Source: Pseudovibrio brasiliensis
Lineage (GTDB): Bacteria; Pseudomonadota; Alphaproteobacteria; Rhizobiales; Stappiaceae
Assembly: GCF_018282095.1 (NCBI RefSeq)
Contig: NZ_CP074127.1
Span: forward strand, 62,001 to 126,000
Length of the DNA stretch: 64,000 bases
Direction: 5' to 3'
Shown here: piece by piece, positions 1 through 9,418 of the stretch
How positions within the stretch are numbered: position 1 is the first letter of the stretch
How the letters are laid out: each line of letters begins with the position of its first letter
The notes under the pieces: generated by a model
Database searches by the model: none
Told to the model about the DNA's origin: nothing
The model's input: the letters and a program-made list of their open reading frames with translations, nothing else
Program-made: the position numbers and the translations under genes

Positions 1-511
1 TGTAGGCGCGGCCAGATTCCAGCTTGAGAGAATAGAAGAACTCTTTCGCCTTCTCTTCAGTCTGCTCGTTGACCACGGACCAGCGGAACTCCTCCCAATG
101 GGGGTAGAGCGGTTTGCGCCAGAAACCCCATTGCAGGAAGTGTTTGTAAAACGTGCGCAGCATGGATGGGTAGAACGGGAACATACCCCAGGCAGGTGCC
201 GGGGAAAGCAACAGAACGCCTTTGTTTTCAACGCGTGCAGCCACAAGTTGAGCCAGCAGGCCACCCATGGAAACCCCGCCAATGATAGGTGGTTCATCCA
301 GGGTTTTCACGAAGTCCACCAGATCATTCACATAATCCAGCAGCCGCACCGTACCCAGTTTGAGCGCCCCTTCCCAAACGGGTAGATCGTGATACCGCAG
401 AATTGGCGTGTGCACGGTGTAGCCGCGTGCTTCTAGCTCTGCGCGCATCTCATCCCAGTTGCTGGCATGCCCCCACGTGCCATGGATGAGAACAATCTCT
501 TTCTTAGCCAT
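1..511 (-). CDS. alpha/beta hydrolase (partial, 5' part)
   Basis: The gene starts at ATG 511 behind a GGGAGGGG ribosome site and runs off the left edge of the window, so only about 170 residues are visible. They show an alpha/beta-hydrolase fold: an HGTWGH oxyanion-type loop near residues 10-15 and the nucleophile elbow GVSMGG with Ser at about residue 81. There is no signal peptide, so a cytoplasmic esterase or lipase-like enzyme is likely. The catalytic Asp and His lie outside the window. The substrate cannot be told from the sequence. It is divergent from the permease at 761. Confidence 0.8.
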   Translation of the reverse strand, partial: MAKKEIVLIHGTWGHASNWDEMRAELEARGYTVHTPILRYHDLPVWEGALKLGTVRLLDYVNDLVDFVKTLDEPPIIGGVSMGGLLAQLVAARVENKGVLLLSPAPAWGMFPFYPSMLRTFYKHFLQWGFWRKPLYPHWEEFRWSVVNEQTEEKAKEFFYSLKLESGRAY

Positions 512-760
512 CTCTTCGCCCCTCCCAGTGCAAAGTTTATCCCATCAAGCCTAGCTTATGCCCGTCCCAACAGGCAGAGCGTTGTATAATAGATTCCCTA
601 TGATGGGAATTTATGCAGAAATGACGAGAAGGGTCAACACTACGCCAACAGATGCTAATGGTGCAGTCCGAGAGAAATAGCGGGTGTCGGGCATTGGCTG
701 GGATGGAGTAAGTTGGTGTTGTTCGGCTGATTTTAGCGTTTGTAGCAGGCGCCCTTCTCT

Positions 761-2080
761 ATGAAAGATAGCGAGACTTCTCAGCTTCAAAAAGGAGCAG
801 CGGGCTGGTTTTTACTGGCAACGCTTGGGGTTTCCTATGTGATTTCGGGCAGCTTTGCGGGGTGGAACTTTGGGTTCGCGGTGACAAGCTGGTTCGGCAT
901 GATCATCGCCGTGGCGCTGATGGGGCTCATGTACTTCTGCCTTGTCCTGTGCCTTGCGGAGATGTCTGCGGCTTTGCCGAGTGCTGCGGGTGGGTACCGG
1001 ATTTCGCGGAAGGTTATGGGTGATACTGGAGGCTTTGCGACGGCGCTTGCGGTTTTGCTGGAGTACTCCATCGCGCCGGCAGCCATTGTGATCTTCATCG
1101 GCCAGTATCTTGAAGCGCTGCTGGGGATCAATGGACCTGTTGTCTACGCGGTGTTCTATCTCCTGTTTATCGGAGTACATCTGCTTGGCGCGGGTGAAGC
1201 CCTGCGGTTTATGCTGGTGGTAACGGCCTTTGCGGTGCTTGCCATCGCGATTACTCTGATCACCCTCGGCCCCCACTTCAGCCTCGCAAATCTGGTGATT
1301 GCTGACAGCCCTGAGCCGGCACCGCAAAACCTTCTCGCGTTTGATGCAGTGTCTGTTTGGACGGCGTTTCCGTTTGCGATGTGGCTGTTTCTCGCTGTGG
1401 AGGGGGTGCCGCTGGCGGCTGAGGAGGCCAAAGACCCTGCTGTGGATCTGCCGCGCGGGATTATCGCGGCTATGCTCTTTCTGCTGATAAGCGCGTTCCT
1501 GATTGTCGTGTTCGTTCCTGGTGCCGCAACGTCTGAAGAGGTCGGCGATTATGGTGCTCCGCTGGTGGATGCGATGAAGCATGTGCTGGGGGAAGATTCT
1601 GTTTTGGCAGACTTTGTCAATTTGGTGGGGCTGGCCGGGTTGATTGCCTCGTTCTTCTCCATCATCTTTGGCTACAGCCGTCTGGTCTTTGCCATGTCGC
1701 GGGAAGGGTATCTGCCGCGTTTCATGTCTGCGATCAGTTCGCGAAAAGTGCCTCACTGGGCGCTGATCATTCCCGGTGTGATCGGGTTCATTTGTTCGCT
1801 GACCGGGAAGGGGGAGCTGATGATCAATATCGCGGTCATTGGAGCGACGCTTTCTTACGCGCTACAAAGCATCAGCTACATTTTGTTGAAGAGAAATCAT
1901 GCTGATTTACATCGACCTTATAGCGCACCGGGCGGACAGAAGACGGCCTATGTTACGCTAGCACTCTCACTTTTAGCGCTCACTTCCTGCTTTGCGTATG
2001 ACGTAGGCGCAGCATTAATCGCGCTGGGGCTGATGGGGCTTGGTGTTGGCTACTACGTTGTGCTGGGCAGGCGGGCTTAG
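761..2080 (+). CDS. ethanolamine permease-type APC transporter
   Basis: This 439-residue integral membrane protein belongs to the amino acid-polyamine-organocation (APC) superfamily, with about 12 hydrophobic segments. The N-terminal stretch GSFAGWNFGF and the central EGVPLAAEEAKDP are characteristic, as I remember the family, of ethanolamine permeases (TC 2.A.3.5). It would import ethanolamine or a related amine across the inner membrane. No ethanolamine ammonia-lyase genes are adjacent, so the substrate assignment rests on the protein alone. The gene stands alone, and the next gene is convergent and ends 6 bp away. Confidence 0.8.
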   Translation: MKDSETSQLQKGAAGWFLLATLGVSYVISGSFAGWNFGFAVTSWFGMIIAVALMGLMYFCLVLCLAEMSAALPSAAGGYRISRKVMGDTGGFATALAVLLEYSIAPAAIVIFIGQYLEALLGINGPVVYAVFYLLFIGVHLLGAGEALRFMLVVTAFAVLAIAITLITLGPHFSLANLVIADSPEPAPQNLLAFDAVSVWTAFPFAMWLFLAVEGVPLAAEEAKDPAVDLPRGIIAAMLFLLISAFLIVVFVPGAATSEEVGDYGAPLVDAMKHVLGEDSVLADFVNLVGLAGLIASFFSIIFGYSRLVFAMSREGYLPRFMSAISSRKVPHWALIIPGVIGFICSLTGKGELMINIAVIGATLSYALQSISYILLKRNHADLHRPYSAPGGQKTAYVTLALSLLALTSCFAYDVGAALIALGLMGLGVGYYVVLGRRA

Positions 2081-2086
2081 TGCGGG

Positions 2087-2920
2087 TTATGCCGTTGGCT
2101 TGGAACCATAGAGCTTGATGGTTTTCACCTTCCCGGAAAGCTCGTTCACGGCTTTGGTCAGCATCACATCCTTAGAAAGCCCCAGATGCTTGGAAAGTTC
2201 ATCCAGAGCGATGGGCAGTTCTTCCTCGATCAGCTGCTTTAACGCGGTATCCTCATAAGTCATGCAGTCTAGTATTTTCAGATCCGTGAGGCCAGCCTGA
2301 TGAGCAAACTCAAGATAATCTGCCTCAGACACGGCGCCCGAAATGCAGGCTGAGAGAAGGTCCTGATGCAAATGCATCCAGTCAGGCAGGGCCTCCGCTA
2401 TCATGTCGGAAATCATGAGACGCCCACCGGGTTTAAGCACCCGGTAGACTTCCGCAAATACTGCAGCTTTATCGGCGGACAAGTTGATCACGCAGTTTGA
2501 GATGATCCAATCTATGGAACTGTCAGGGAAAGGGAGGTCTTCTATAACACCCTGATGTAGCTCGATATTCTGAAGACCATGCTTGTCGCAATTGCTTCTG
2601 GCCTGGGCGATCATATCTTCACTGACATCGATGCCGATCACTTTGCCAGACGGTCCGGTTTTATCTGCTGCAAGGATCAGATCAAGCCCTGCGCCAGACC
2701 CTAAATCCAACACTGTCTCTCCCTCTTTAATCTGAGAAAATGCCAGCGGGTTGCCGCAACCAAAGCTTGAGCAGAGAAGGTCCTCGGAGATTTCCTGAGC
2801 AACATAGTCCGGCGCAAGAACCTGCTGAAAGGTGTTTCTGCCTTTCGTGTCTGCAAGCTTCTCCGCATAGAACGCTTCGATGCTCGCGACATGAGCTGAT
2901 TTTGCTTTGTGGTCGGTCAT
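2087..2920 (-). CDS. ArsM-like SAM-dependent methyltransferase
   Basis: I chose ATG 2920, which has AGGAAGG about 8 bases upstream, over an open extension to 3019 that looks non-coding. The 277-residue protein has SAM motif I (LDLGSGAG, residues 71-78) and the SNCVINLSADK block around residue 143. Both are typical of arsenite S-adenosylmethionine methyltransferases. Cysteines at 50, 55, 143 and 192 fit the spacing of the As(III)-binding cysteines in that family, including the one in the late ACISGA block. It would methylate arsenite in the cytoplasm. No arsR or other ars gene is adjacent, so another thiol-metalloid or small-molecule substrate remains possible. Confidence 0.75.
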   Translation of the reverse strand: MTDHKAKSAHVASIEAFYAEKLADTKGRNTFQQVLAPDYVAQEISEDLLCSSFGCGNPLAFSQIKEGETVLDLGSGAGLDLILAADKTGPSGKVIGIDVSEDMIAQARSNCDKHGLQNIELHQGVIEDLPFPDSSIDWIISNCVINLSADKAAVFAEVYRVLKPGGRLMISDMIAEALPDWMHLHQDLLSACISGAVSEADYLEFAHQAGLTDLKILDCMTYEDTALKQLIEEELPIALDELSKHLGLSKDVMLTKAVNELSGKVKTIKLYGSKPTA

Positions 2921-3414
2921 TGGCATCACCTTCCTGATGAGGTGGTAACTCCGCTTTGGTTCGGTGCTTGGGTACTGAGTTAATCTTAGATTGTGCGAGG
3001 GTGAGCGGGCAAACGCCAAGCAATATTAGGCAAAAGGAAGCGTTAAACGCTGATGAGATCCATCCGGGGAATGCGCTAAGCAGTTTGTGCGGGAGAGGAT
3101 CGGGGGACGCGATGACATTCCCGGCTTGATAGGCTCTTTAAAGCCACTTCCTTACGAAGCAGCAGCGCGTGTCAGTCCGCGCAATCGGAGAGTTAGGCAC
3201 TCCGATCGAAGCAAAGCCTGGTAAGGAGGTGGTAGTTGCGTGAGAGTTGAACTCAAGTTCAGCATGAAAAAGGCTCGGAAAAGATTGACCATCCGCCTCC
3301 GAGCCCTCTTCAAAATCACATAACGGGAGTGGGGGGCGAGAGCCTCCCATTCCTATCTTCCTCACTATAATCCTCAAAGCTTAAGGCTTCAACTACGGGT
3401 CTTGGCAGGCAAAA
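2921..3414. other. intergenic region with several hairpins
   Basis: About 500 bases lack a convincing gene. A 79-codon minus-strand frame at 3138-3377 has no family resemblance and runs through a terminator hairpin, so I do not call it. The region holds an inverted repeat at 3184-3206 (arms ATCGGAG/CTCCGAT) and a terminator-like hairpin at 3272-3305. It carries the promoter region of the methyltransferase at its left end and the 3' end of the surface-module transcript at its right. Confidence 0.5.
3266..3305 (-). terminator. rho-independent terminator of the first stalk/IalB module
   Basis: Arms GGCTCGGA (3272-3279) and TCCGAGCC (3298-3305) pair perfectly. On the minus strand the stem is followed by TTTTT. 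It lies about 110 bases after the stop of the IalB-like gene. Confidence 0.6.
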
Positions 3415-3927
3415 TCAGCCAGTTGTCTCGTCTGGCAGCAGCACTGCCATGCGTTTGGTGAACTCATCCCAGCTGCGGGTAAAGCCGATCAGGGAGTAGT
3501 TCAGTGCCAGCTTTTTGCGGTCGCTGGACTTGGTGACCACGATGGACATGGCTTTACCGCGTTTGAGGAAGTTGACGATGGCCTTGTTGGCGTTGAAAGC
3601 GGCCTCGCACCCATCCGGCTGACAGGTGATCAGCTTTGCATCGAACAAGGCATCATCGTCAATACCAATCTGGATCCCACTGGGAATGTGAATTCCGAGC
3701 GGCAGCTTGAGAATGGCGGCGTAAACATCCTTATCAAGTTTGCGAAACATGATGGAGTTAATGAGTGCGCCGTTATCAAGCCGGATCTCAGCGTAGACTT
3801 CGCACAAGTCGCTGCTGCATTTGACGGACCAGTCCTCTTCATTGGAAGGCTCAGTGGTGCTGTACGCGCTTGCACCCTGAAAGAAAAAGAGAAGTGCCGC
3901 TGTCAGTAGGGTCCAGATCGGTTTCAT
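3415..3927 (-). CDS. IalB-family periplasmic protein (module 1)
   Basis: This 170-residue protein has an N-terminal signal peptide ending near ASAYS. The body has the invasion-associated locus B pattern: W-x-V-x-C near residue 35, a KLPLGIHIPSG block, an ID repeat, a CQPDGCEA cysteine pair and a C-terminal GFTRSWDEF. The cysteines suggest disulfides in the periplasm. IalB homologues occur widely in alphaproteobacteria and their molecular role is poorly defined. It lies 14 bases downstream of the stalk protein gene on the same strand, so the two are probably co-transcribed. A close paralogue at 16151-16648 has the same partner. Confidence 0.8.
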   Translation of the reverse strand: MKPIWTLLTAALLFFFQGASAYSTTEPSNEEDWSVKCSSDLCEVYAEIRLDNGALINSIMFRKLDKDVYAAILKLPLGIHIPSGIQIGIDDDALFDAKLITCQPDGCEAAFNANKAIVNFLKRGKAMSIVVTKSSDRKKLALNYSLIGFTRSWDEFTKRMAVLLPDETTG

Positions 3928-3941
3928 GATCTACATCCTCG

Positions 3942-4931
3942 TTAGAAGGAGAAGCCCAGACCAGCGCCAGCAGTGACATTGTTGCTGAAGTCTGTTGCCA
4001 CAGATGCAGTGACGGCCATGTTTTCGGTTGGCAGGAAGGCAACCTTCAGAGCAGAAGCACCTTTGCCCTTGAAGTGACCAAAACCGCCGGACACGGAAAA
4101 GCCGTGCTTGCCGCCCTGAAGGACTGGCGCGTTTGCGATTGCAACTGCCATGGCCACACCACTGCGCAGCTCATCAACATCGTTCTCCAGTGACACGATG
4201 CGATCGGTGTTGGAGGAGATGTTGGCAGCGTTGGTCGCGATGTTAGTGGTGTTTGTCGCGATGTTCTGCTCGTTCACACCAATGCGATCGGTGTTGGAAG
4301 AAATGTTTGCAGTGTTTGTTGCGATGTTTGACCCGTTCACACCGATGCGGTTGGTGTTCGAAGAGATATTCTGCTCGTTTACGCCAATGCGGGATGTATT
4401 TGACGTAATGTCGGTTGTGTTCTGGTTGATGGAAGCCAGATTGACTGCAATTGCATCCTTGTTGGTTTTGATGTCGTCAATGTTGGTCTGGATGTTAGTT
4501 ACATTCAGCTCGTGTGCAGCTTTGTTTGAAGCGATTGCGGTTTTGTTGGTAGCAATGTCGCTCAGGTTTGTGCTGATGGCAGAGGCATTGGCGTCGATGC
4601 GAAGCTTTTCAGCATTAAGTGCACTCTGATCGGCTTTGCCGTTGATCTTAGTTGCTAGTGCAGAGCTGAGATCGGATTCATCGACAGAGTCGTTAATCTT
4701 GTCCTGAAGAGCATCGCTCAAGTCGGATTCATTAATATCACTTATGGTTGCAGTGATGCCAGTTGCTGTACCGGTCTGGCCAGCAGTTGTTGAACCGCTT
4801 GCAGAGCCACTGGTGACGGAGCCACCGGTGGTGGTTACGGTGCCGTCAGATACGGTGATAGTGGCTGCGTGAGCGGTGCTCATGCCTGCGATGAGGGCCA
4901 CGGCAGCAGCGGAAAGCTTCAATGCGTTCAT
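3942..4931 (-). CDS. small trimeric-autotransporter-like stalk protein (module 1)
   Basis: The protein has 329 residues, with a signal peptide cleaved after about AHA-22 and then a low-complexity Thr/Ser/Gly segment. Next comes a long coiled coil of heptads such as ISSNTDR, IATNTTN and IATNTAN. These match the IxxNTxx pattern known from trimeric autotransporter stalks, where Asn at core d positions coordinates anions. The last 70 or so residues (GVAMAVAIANAP to AGAGLGFSF) resemble a YadA-type trimeric beta-barrel anchor ending in Phe. No head domain is visible, so it is mostly stalk plus anchor. An AAAGGA site precedes ATG 4931. It is most likely displayed on the outer membrane, with function unknown. 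Confidence 0.75.
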   Translation of the reverse strand: MNALKLSAAAVALIAGMSTAHAATITVSDGTVTTTGGSVTSGSASGSTTAGQTGTATGITATISDINESDLSDALQDKINDSVDESDLSSALATKINGKADQSALNAEKLRIDANASAISTNLSDIATNKTAIASNKAAHELNVTNIQTNIDDIKTNKDAIAVNLASINQNTTDITSNTSRIGVNEQNISSNTNRIGVNGSNIATNTANISSNTDRIGVNEQNIATNTTNIATNAANISSNTDRIVSLENDVDELRSGVAMAVAIANAPVLQGGKHGFSVSGGFGHFKGKGASALKVAFLPTENMAVTASVATDFSNNVTAGAGLGFSF

Positions 4932-5354
4932 CTTCTTATGTCCTTTCAGATGGGTGAAGCCTGCGTGCGCGTCACCCGTTCCAAATTCTATCAGGCGCGG
5001 CGTGTTGCTTGCCGGCCTAAACTGAAGACGAGTTTATTAGTTCCGCAAAATCAATGACTTGCAGATGGTAGTGTTCTAATATTCTCGATTTCTCAGAAGC
5101 ATATGGCGCTGGTATTTTACCGGAGTGTCAAAAAGCACTTGCGTGAAACTGGGGAGGTTACCTAGGGATATGGAGAGTAACCCTAGGGTGAAATTATCAA
5201 GAAAAATTCAGGGAAATCTTGCAAAGGTTAATATTTGTAAACATTCGCAAAATGGCTGGAAATGAGGTGACTCTGGGGTATTTTTCAGAAAATTCTGAGA
5301 TGAGTGATTTTCTTATAATTTTAATTGATAAAATCTGGGAATAGGTGTGGACAA
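4932..5354. other. upstream region of stalk/IalB module 1
   Basis: About 420 bases contain no credible gene. The left part must hold the promoter of the stalk protein gene. An inverted repeat CCTAGGG (5161-5167) / CCCTAGG (5181-5187) with a 13-base spacer sits about 230 bases upstream of the start codon. The rest is A+T-rich without clear signals. Confidence 0.45.
5161..5187. promoter_or_regulatory. inverted repeat, possible operator
   Basis: Arms CCTAGGG and CCCTAGG are separated by 13 bases. The same positions also read as near-direct repeats, because both arms are close to self-complementary. It could be a protein-binding site for the stalk/IalB operon. No regulator is known. Confidence 0.3.
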
Positions 5355-5385
5355 GAAAAACCCCGCGGTTTCAAACCGCAGGGTT
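5355..5385 (-). terminator. terminator of the nap operon
   Basis: A 13-bp stem with a single mismatch (arms AACCCCGCGGTTT and AAACCGCAGGGTT) has almost no loop. On the minus strand it is followed by TTTTTCTTG. It lies about 130 bases after the napC stop. Confidence 0.75.
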
Positions 5386-5512
5386 CTTGGATCTGAGCTG
5401 GTGACAGGTCCCGGAAATCGCCACGTGCACTTGCACTTCACGCTTTGATGTCCAGTCATGTTGCCAGAGCTGTTTGAGGTGTTTGACCGTAACCAATCAA
5501 ACAACCGTGCTC

Positions 5513-6103
5513 TTAGTGACCTTCTTTCAGCAGGCTCAGATCAGGTAGCTTGTGTGCGATGCCTTTGTGGCAGTCGATACAGGTCTTCTCGCCAGTTACG
5601 AGGAATTTCTCGTGCTGTTCAGAAGCCCTCACACTCTGACGTGTAAAGTCCATGGACTCTTCACTGTGACAGTTACGGCACTCAAGGGAGTCGTTGGCTT
5701 TGAAGCGAGCCCACTCGTGGCTTGCCAGCTCAAGACGCTTGCTCTCGAATTTCTCTGGCGTGCTGATTGTGCCAAAGATTTTGCCGTAAACTTCCTTGGA
5801 TGCTTGGATCTTACGGGCAACCTTGGATGTCCAGTTGTGAGGCACGTGACAATCAGGGCAAGTCGCACGTACACCAGACCGGTTGGTATAGTGAATGGTG
5901 GTCTTAAGTTCCTGATAGACAGTGTTTTCCATCTCGTGACAACCAATACAGAATTCTTCTGTGTTGGTGACCTCCAGGGCGGTGTTGAAACCACCCCAGA
6001 AGATGATGCCGGCGACAAACCCGCCAAGTGTCAGAAAGCCGAGGCTGTAATGAACACTAGGTTTGCTAATGATCTGCCAGAACCGTTTGATAATTGAAAT
6101 CAT
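5513..6103 (-). CDS. napC: periplasmic nitrate reductase tetraheme cytochrome c NapC
   Basis: NapC oxidises quinol in the inner membrane and passes electrons to NapAB. The 196-residue protein has an N-terminal membrane anchor at about residues 18-38. Four heme-binding CxxCH motifs lie at residues 52-56 (CIGCH), 82-86 (CPDCH), 142-146 (CRNCH) and 175-179 (CIDCH). Length and heme spacing fit NapC/NirT. A GGAG site precedes ATG 6103. It is the last gene of napEFDABC, starting 11 bases after napB, and is followed by a strong terminator. Confidence 0.97.
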   Translation of the reverse strand: MISIIKRFWQIISKPSVHYSLGFLTLGGFVAGIIFWGGFNTALEVTNTEEFCIGCHEMENTVYQELKTTIHYTNRSGVRATCPDCHVPHNWTSKVARKIQASKEVYGKIFGTISTPEKFESKRLELASHEWARFKANDSLECRNCHSEESMDFTRQSVRASEQHEKFLVTGEKTCIDCHKGIAHKLPDLSLLKEGH

Positions 6104-6114
6104 GCCTGGCGCTC

Positions 6115-6576
6115 CTACTTCTTAGCTTCGCCTTTGAGCACTTCATCAACGTCAACGAATGTGTTCTCAACCAAAGGCTTGGATTCGGTCTGAGGCACGT
6201 GACACTGAGTGCAGAAGAAGCGGCGAGGGGATACAGACGCCAGGAACTGGTTATCACGGTTCATGAAGTGCGTGATAGAGATCATTGGAGCCTGAGACTG
6301 CTCAATCGCTTTACGGCTGTGGCAGGTCATGCATTTGTTCAGACGCTTATCGATCTGGTAGCCGTCGATCTTGTGAGGGATCAGAGGTGGCTGCTCAGGG
6401 TAGTTACGCACCTGACGTTCGTCGCTGTTTACGACTTTCGGGATACGCGGTGCGGCATCCTGAGTCAGGATGTCCGCGTTGCGTAGTTCGTTGATGGAGT
6501 CAGCTGCAAAAGAGCTTGCTCCACCGAGGACTGAAAGTGCAAAGAGGCTTGCTACAACAAGTTTCAGAAGTTTCAT
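6115..6576 (-). CDS. napB: periplasmic nitrate reductase diheme cytochrome NapB
   Basis: NapB is the small electron-transfer subunit that docks to NapA in the periplasm. I take ATG 6576 ([10 protein letters not shown]) as the start because it opens a normal signal peptide ending near SSFA and has GAGG upstream. The longer open frame adds 12 charged residues that would spoil the signal. The 153-residue product has two CxxCH heme motifs (residues 82-86 and 122-126), as expected. It lies 8 bases after the napA stop. Confidence 0.96.
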   Translation of the reverse strand: MKLLKLVVASLFALSVLGGASSFAADSINELRNADILTQDAAPRIPKVVNSDERQVRNYPEQPPLIPHKIDGYQIDKRLNKCMTCHSRKAIEQSQAPMISITHFMNRDNQFLASVSPRRFFCTQCHVPQTESKPLVENTFVDVDEVLKGEAKK

Positions 6577-6584
6577 GGCGTACC

Positions 6585-9083
6585 TCACACGGCTACGATC
6601 TTGACCGCGCACTTTTTGAAGTCGGTCTGTTTAGAAAGTGGATCGGTTGCATCCAGTGTCACCTTGTTGATGAGCTGGCTTGCATCGAAGAACGGTACAA
6701 ACACGAGGCCTTTTGGCGGCTTGTTACGGCCACGGGTCTCAATGCGGGTGGTGATTTCGCCACGACGGGAGATCACGCGCACTTCAGAACCACGGCGCAG
6801 GCCTTTTGCTTTCGCATCATCCGGGTGCATGTAGCACAGAGCGTCTGGAACAGCTTTGTACAGCTCAGGTACGCGCTGGGTCATGGTGCCGGTGTGCCAG
6901 TGTTCGATCACACGACCGGTGCAGAGCCAGAAATCGTACTCTTCATCCGGGCTCTCTGCTGGCGGCTCATAAGGCAGTGCGAAGATGCGGGCCTTACCGT
7001 CTTTATGACCGTAGAACTCGTAGCCTTTGCCCTTGCCAACGTACGGATCAGAACCTTCGCGGAAGCGCCACTGGGTTTCTTTACCGTTGACAACAGGCCA
7101 ACGCAGACCACGCTCTTTGTGGTAGCGATCGAACGGAGCCAGATCGTGACCGTGGTCGCGACCGAAGATTGCGTACTCTTCAAACAGACCTTTCTGAATG
7201 TAGAAACCGAAGTCTTTTGCTTCCTGGTTTTCATATTCAGGGTTTAGGTCGGACAGTGGGTACTTATCAACTTCGCCGTTTGCAAACAGGATGTCGAACA
7301 GGGTCTTGCCGCGATATTCTGGAGCTTTTGCAAGCAGTTCTTCAGGCCAGACTTCTTCAACTTTGAAGCGCTTGGAGAACTCAACGGTCTGCCACAGGTC
7401 AGACTTTGCTTCACCTGGAGCAGAAACCAGCTGGTTCCAGAACTGGGTACGACGCTCAGCGTTACCGTATGCGCCTTCTTTTTCCACCCACATAGCGGTT
7501 GGGAGGATCAAGTCAGCAGCCATTGCAGAAACGGTCGGGTATGGATCAGAAACCACGATGAAGTTTTCTGGGTTTCTCCAACCTGGATAGATCTCTTCAA
7601 TAACGTTCGGGCCAGCCTGCATGTTGTTGGTGACCTGGGTCCAGTAGAAGTTCAGCTTGCCGTCTTTAAGCATACGGGACTGCAGAACAGCGTGGTAACC
7701 AGGCTTTGCAGGAATGGTGCCGTCAGGCAGCTGCCAGACTTTTTCAGCGTACTTACGGTGTTCTGGGTTCGCGACAACCATGTCTGCTGGCAGACGGTGT
7801 GCGAAGGTACCAACTTCACGTGCAGTACCACAAGCAGATGGCTGACCAGTCAGAGAGAATGGACCGCAACCTGGCTTGGAGATTTTACCGGTGAGCAGGT
7901 GGATGTTGTAGAACATCTGGTTAACCCAAACACCGCGTGTGTGCTGGTTCGCACCCATGGTCCAGAGGGACATAACCTTGACGTTTGGATCAGCGTAAAG
8001 CTTCGCCAGTTCCAGCAAGCGGCTTGCAGGAACACCAGACATCTTCTCAGCGTATTCGAGAGTGTATGGCTTAACGAACTCAGCATACTCTTCGAAGGAG
8101 ATCTCTTTAGAACCGCCTGCTTTGTCTGCGTTTTTCGCAGCTTTCTGCAGTGGGTGCTCAGGACGCAGACCGTAACCGATGTCCTGATTACCAAGGCGGA
8201 AGTTGGTGTGCTTGCTGACGAAGTCCATGTCCACGGCTTCGTTCTCGATGATGTAGTTTGCGATGAAGTTCGCAATCACGAGATCGGTCTGTGGGGTGAA
8301 GACCATTGGGATGTCAGCAAGGTCAAAGCTGCGGTGTTCGTAAGTGGACAGAACAGCAACTTTAACATCCGGGTTGGACAGACGACGGTCAGTCAGACGG
8401 GTCCACAGAACCGGGTGCATTTCTGCCATGTTGGAACCCCAGAGCACGAATGCGTCTGCGTTCTCAAAGTCGTCATAACAGCCCATTGGCTCATCGATGC
8501 CGAAGGTACGCATGAATGCGCCCACAGCAGAGGCCATGCAGTGACGTGCGTTCGGGTCAATGGTGTTGGAGCGGAAGCCGGCTTTCCAGAGCTTTGCAGC
8601 AGCGTAGCCTTCCCAAACAGTCCACTGGCCTGAGCCGAACATGCCTACAGAGTATGGGCCGTTCTTTTTGATCGCTTCTTTGGCTTTGTCAGCCATGATG
8701 TCGAAAGCTTCGTCCCAGGATACTGGAGTGAACTCGCCTTCTTTGTCGTACTTGCCGTCTTTCTTACGCAGCAGTGGCTGCTCAAGACGGTCCTTGCCGT
8801 ACATGATTTTGGAAAGGAAGTAGCCTTTTACGCAGTTCAGACCGCGGTTTACCGGGCTTTTCGCATCACCATGTGTTGCAACAACGCGGTCGTTTTTGGT
8901 TGCCACCATGATGGAACAACCGGTGCCGCAGAAACGACAAGCAGCTTTGGACCATTTCAGGTCGGTTTTGCTGGAGTCGGTAACAAGGTTAGACGCTTGT
9001 GCCGGAAGGCTTGCCCCGGCCGCGGCTGCTGCAGCTGCAACGGCCTGCGCCTTGATGACAGCGCGTCTTGTTAGTTTAATCAT
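6585..9083 (-). CDS. napA: periplasmic nitrate reductase catalytic subunit NapA
   Basis: NapA reduces nitrate to nitrite with a bis-MGD molybdenum cofactor and one [4Fe-4S] cluster. The protein has 832 residues. The Tat signal starts [11 protein letters not shown] and ends near PAQA. The cluster cysteines are C49, C52, C56 and C84. The Mo-ligand cysteine lies in RHCMASA (about C182). The start is ATG 9083, which overlaps the napD stop as ATGA and has GAGGGG upstream. An in-frame TTG two codons earlier is less likely. Length and motifs are standard for NapA, with nothing missing. Confidence 0.97.
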   Translation of the reverse strand: MIKLTRRAVIKAQAVAAAAAAAGASLPAQASNLVTDSSKTDLKWSKAACRFCGTGCSIMVATKNDRVVATHGDAKSPVNRGLNCVKGYFLSKIMYGKDRLEQPLLRKKDGKYDKEGEFTPVSWDEAFDIMADKAKEAIKKNGPYSVGMFGSGQWTVWEGYAAAKLWKAGFRSNTIDPNARHCMASAVGAFMRTFGIDEPMGCYDDFENADAFVLWGSNMAEMHPVLWTRLTDRRLSNPDVKVAVLSTYEHRSFDLADIPMVFTPQTDLVIANFIANYIIENEAVDMDFVSKHTNFRLGNQDIGYGLRPEHPLQKAAKNADKAGGSKEISFEEYAEFVKPYTLEYAEKMSGVPASRLLELAKLYADPNVKVMSLWTMGANQHTRGVWVNQMFYNIHLLTGKISKPGCGPFSLTGQPSACGTAREVGTFAHRLPADMVVANPEHRKYAEKVWQLPDGTIPAKPGYHAVLQSRMLKDGKLNFYWTQVTNNMQAGPNVIEEIYPGWRNPENFIVVSDPYPTVSAMAADLILPTAMWVEKEGAYGNAERRTQFWNQLVSAPGEAKSDLWQTVEFSKRFKVEEVWPEELLAKAPEYRGKTLFDILFANGEVDKYPLSDLNPEYENQEAKDFGFYIQKGLFEEYAIFGRDHGHDLAPFDRYHKERGLRWPVVNGKETQWRFREGSDPYVGKGKGYEFYGHKDGKARIFALPYEPPAESPDEEYDFWLCTGRVIEHWHTGTMTQRVPELYKAVPDALCYMHPDDAKAKGLRRGSEVRVISRRGEITTRIETRGRNKPPKGLVFVPFFDASQLINKVTLDATDPLSKQTDFKKCAVKIVAV

Positions 9084-9418
9084 GAGCAAGTCCCCTCGGG
9101 TTGAATGTCACCCTGATCAGAAATCACAATTGAATTGAGGTCGGTGGTGTCGGTCTGATGGAAAATGAGTGATGCGGTGATCACGTGATCCATCTTCTGG
9201 ATCTCGGTCAGCGCATTGGCGATGTCGCGCTCGCTCGTGGTTTCCAACGTCACGATAATCTTTTCGGTGTCAGGCACATCCGCGATCTCAGCAGAAGGCA
9301 TCTGTTCGATGGCCGCGCAAACCTGATCCCGCTTTTCCGGGATTGCCTGAATCAGCACACTGGAAATGTGCCAGACCCCTGCAGGTTCTTCGCGCTCAAC
9401 GGCGGTTGCATTACGCAT
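9080..9418 (-). CDS. napD: NapD, NapA signal-peptide chaperone
   Basis: NapD binds the Tat signal of NapA and holds it back until the cofactor is inserted. The 112-residue protein has the small ferredoxin-like fold pattern of Nap[15 protein letters not shown] followed by a second beta-alpha-beta half around [10 protein letters not shown]. Its stop overlaps the napA start (ATGA) and its start overlaps the napF end by 8 bases, so translation is probably coupled along the operon. Confidence 0.9.
   Translation of the reverse strand: MRNATAVEREEPAGVWHISSVLIQAIPEKRDQVCAAIEQMPSAEIADVPDTEKIIVTLETTSERDIANALTEIQKMDHVITASLIFHQTDTTDLNSIVISDQGDIQPEGTCS

Noticed and set aside
812-1756. 314-codon minus-strand frame opposite the permease gene
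   Set aside because: It is the Arg/His-rich antisense shadow of the permease; the plus-strand protein has clear family features.
3138-3377. 79-codon minus-strand open frame
   Set aside because: No family resemblance and no good ribosome site; it runs across the terminator hairpin and an inverted repeat.
4150-4629. 159-codon plus-strand frame in the stalk gene
   Set aside because: Its apparent periodicity (SFTPMR, VFVAMF) is only the antisense image of the heptad repeats in the minus-strand stalk protein.
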